A DNA stretch of 64,000 bases, taken from Candidatus Koribacter versatilis Ellin345 (GTDB lineage: Bacteria; Acidobacteriota; Terriglobia; Terriglobales; Acidobacteriaceae). A program made the position numbers and the translations under genes. The stretch covers positions 2,914,001 through 2,978,000 of the forward strand of contig NC_008009.1 of assembly GCF_000014005.1 (NCBI RefSeq). The letters run 5' to 3'. How positions within the stretch are numbered: the first letter of the stretch is position 1; each line of letters begins with the position of its first letter. The notes under the pieces were generated by a model. That model saw only the letters and a list, made by a program, of their open reading frames with translations, did no database searches and was not told where the DNA came from. Positions 63,079-64,000 of the stretch are shown one piece after another.

Positions 63079-63780
63079 GTGAGCGAGACTAGTACCCTGC
63101 CCGCCACGAGCGGCTTCGATTGGCACGGCTTCGATGCCTATTTATTCGATATTGACGGCACCCTGCTCAACAGCCGCGACTGGGTGCATTACAACGCCTT
63201 CCATACGGCGTTGCAGCACGTCTATCAGTGTGATGCGAGGATTGATAATGTCCCCGTTCATGGCAATACCGATATCGGGATCCTGCGCGCCGCCGCTGCC
63301 CTCTGCGGCGTCGGAGGCGAACGCTTCGAGCACGGCTTGGTTGAGGCCCAGAAATTGATGGCTGGTGAGGTCGAAAAGCATGCCGATCAGCTTCGCCCTG
63401 AGCTCTGCCCGTCCATTCGCGAGTTGCTGGATCGATTGCATGTCGAAGGAAAGCTGATGGGCGTTTGCACCGGCAACTTGCAACGGATCGGCTGGACCAA
63501 GCTGAAGGCTGCCGGAATCCGCGACCGTTTCGCTGTCGGAGGCTTCAGCGATCACCACGAGTTTCGCGCTGACATCTTCCGCCACGCCATGGAGCAAGCC
63601 ACGAACCGTCTCGGCAGCAACGCAAAGGCCTGCTTTATCGGCGACACTCCCAACGACATCCATGCCGCGCAGAAACTCGGAATGCCGGTGGTCGCCGTCG
63701 CCACGGGCATTTATCCAATCGAGCAATTGCAGGCGTTGCATCCCACGCACTGTGTCCCGTGTTGCAAGGAGCTTCTCTAA
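63079..63780 (+). CDS. HAD-superfamily phosphatase
   Basis: This 233-residue HAD hydrolase has motif I LFDIDGTLLNSRD (nucleophile and acid/base Asp), motif II GVCTGN, Lys in GWTKLKAAG, and motif IV IGDTPNDIHAA. The cap sits between motifs I and II, as in phosphoglycolate phosphatase-like enzymes. It starts at GTG 63079. The truncated gene beginning 3 bp downstream is likely co-transcribed. Confidence 0.9.
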   Translation: MSETSTLPATSGFDWHGFDAYLFDIDGTLLNSRDWVHYNAFHTALQHVYQCDARIDNVPVHGNTDIGILRAAAALCGVGGERFEHGLVEAQKLMAGEVEKHADQLRPELCPSIRELLDRLHVEGKLMGVCTGNLQRIGWTKLKAAGIRDRFAVGGFSDHHEFRADIFRHAMEQATNRLGSNAKACFIGDTPNDIHAAQKLGMPVVAVATGIYPIEQLQALHPTHCVPCCKELL

Positions 63781-63783
63781 CCG

Positions 63784-64000
63784 ATGAGGACAGCTCTTTG
63801 GGGTGCGATTCTACTGGCTGCCGCGAGCGTCGCGGCACAGGACCTGCCGTCTCCGAATACACCGGCGGTTGAGGCCAAGGTGCCGTCGCAGAAAGCGGAA
63901 AAGCCCTCGAAGAGCGAAGAAAAACAGGCGAAACACGAGTTCTCAGAAGGGATGAAGCGGCAAAAGGCCGGAGACTTGCAGCAGGCCTACGAACATTTCG
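63784..64000 (+). CDS. exported protein, truncated by the window edge (possible TPR start)
   Basis: ATG 63784 opens a frame still open at the window end. The first 72 residues include a signal peptide (RTALWGAILLAAASVAAQ), a Pro/Ser/Lys/Glu-rich linker, and EGMKRQKAGDLQQAYEHF, which looks like the first helix of a tetratricopeptide repeat. It follows the HAD gene by 3 bp. Nothing can be said about the missing part. Confidence 0.6.
   Translation, partial: MRTALWGAILLAAASVAAQDLPSPNTPAVEAKVPSQKAEKPSKSEEKQAKHEFSEGMKRQKAGDLQQAYEHF

Overview
The window reads as chromosomal DNA of an acidobacterium, probably close to Candidatus Koribacter. This is inferred from gene content, not from a database search. 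The pointers are a tandem pair of secreted von Willebrand A proteins of the acidobacterial type, a photosynthetic-reaction-centre-type cytochrome c in a non-phototroph context, several response-regulator and kinase architectures typical of the phylum, short dispersed repeats between genes, and a GC-rich Gram-negative gene set (BamA/TamB, many exported proteins). I see no rRNA, tRNA, CRISPR array, transposase, prophage or plasmid functions.

Layout. 1-4.3 kb: repeats, an exported M28 peptidase, a patatin and a NUDIX hydrolase. 4.4-10.2 kb: a fatty-acid beta-oxidation operon ordered fadN-fadA-fadE, as in Bacillus subtilis. Its probable promoter carries a palindrome matching the Bacillus FadR operator core, placed between the -35 and -10 boxes. 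10.3-19.2 kb: a minus-strand envelope operon, BamA/TamA-like barrel, SurA-N-like chaperone, TamB, then Pcm protein repair methyltransferase. 19.2-28 kb: an E1-like (ThiF/MoeB) enzyme, an exported Gln/Pro/Ala-rich protein, two unusual receiver proteins, small enzymes, an MFS transporter, an ECF sigma factor with a zinc anti-sigma protein, and shikimate kinase.

29-34.8 kb: asd-lysC-dapB-dapA, the route from aspartyl phosphate to the lysine/diaminopimelate branch, followed by an O-antigen-ligase-like membrane protein. 34.9-41.5 kb: an exported protein, a degenerate sigma-like protein, a large hybrid histidine kinase and a divergent HD-GYP response regulator. 41.5-43.6 kb: a sulfur amino-acid pair (a Cys/Met-metabolism PLP enzyme and a cysteine synthase/cystathionine beta-synthase-like enzyme) with an intrinsic terminator directly against the first start codon. 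43.7-50 kb: a membrane protein with a kinase-like H-box but no ATPase, an SDR, a dihaem cytochrome, an exported HExxH protein and the VWA pair.

50.3-53.3 kb: a tightly overlapping cell-wall operon, amidase, GerMN protein and glutamate racemase. 53.3-55 kb: cupin, tautomerase and aldo/keto reductase. 55-64 kb: a repeat-rich gap, an exported three-repeat protein, a 45-residue membrane protein, a helix-hairpin-helix lipoprotein, an RsbW/RsbV-type pair, a zinc-ribbon protein, an exported GH13 glucosidase, exported proteins of unknown function, a HAD phosphatase and a truncated exported gene at the right edge.

The best leads are the FadR-type operator with its structured leader, the terminator abutting the cysK-like start codon, the receiver/H-box proteins missing expected parts, and the 45-residue membrane protein. 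I found no clearly new multi-gene system; most of the window is core metabolism and envelope biology.
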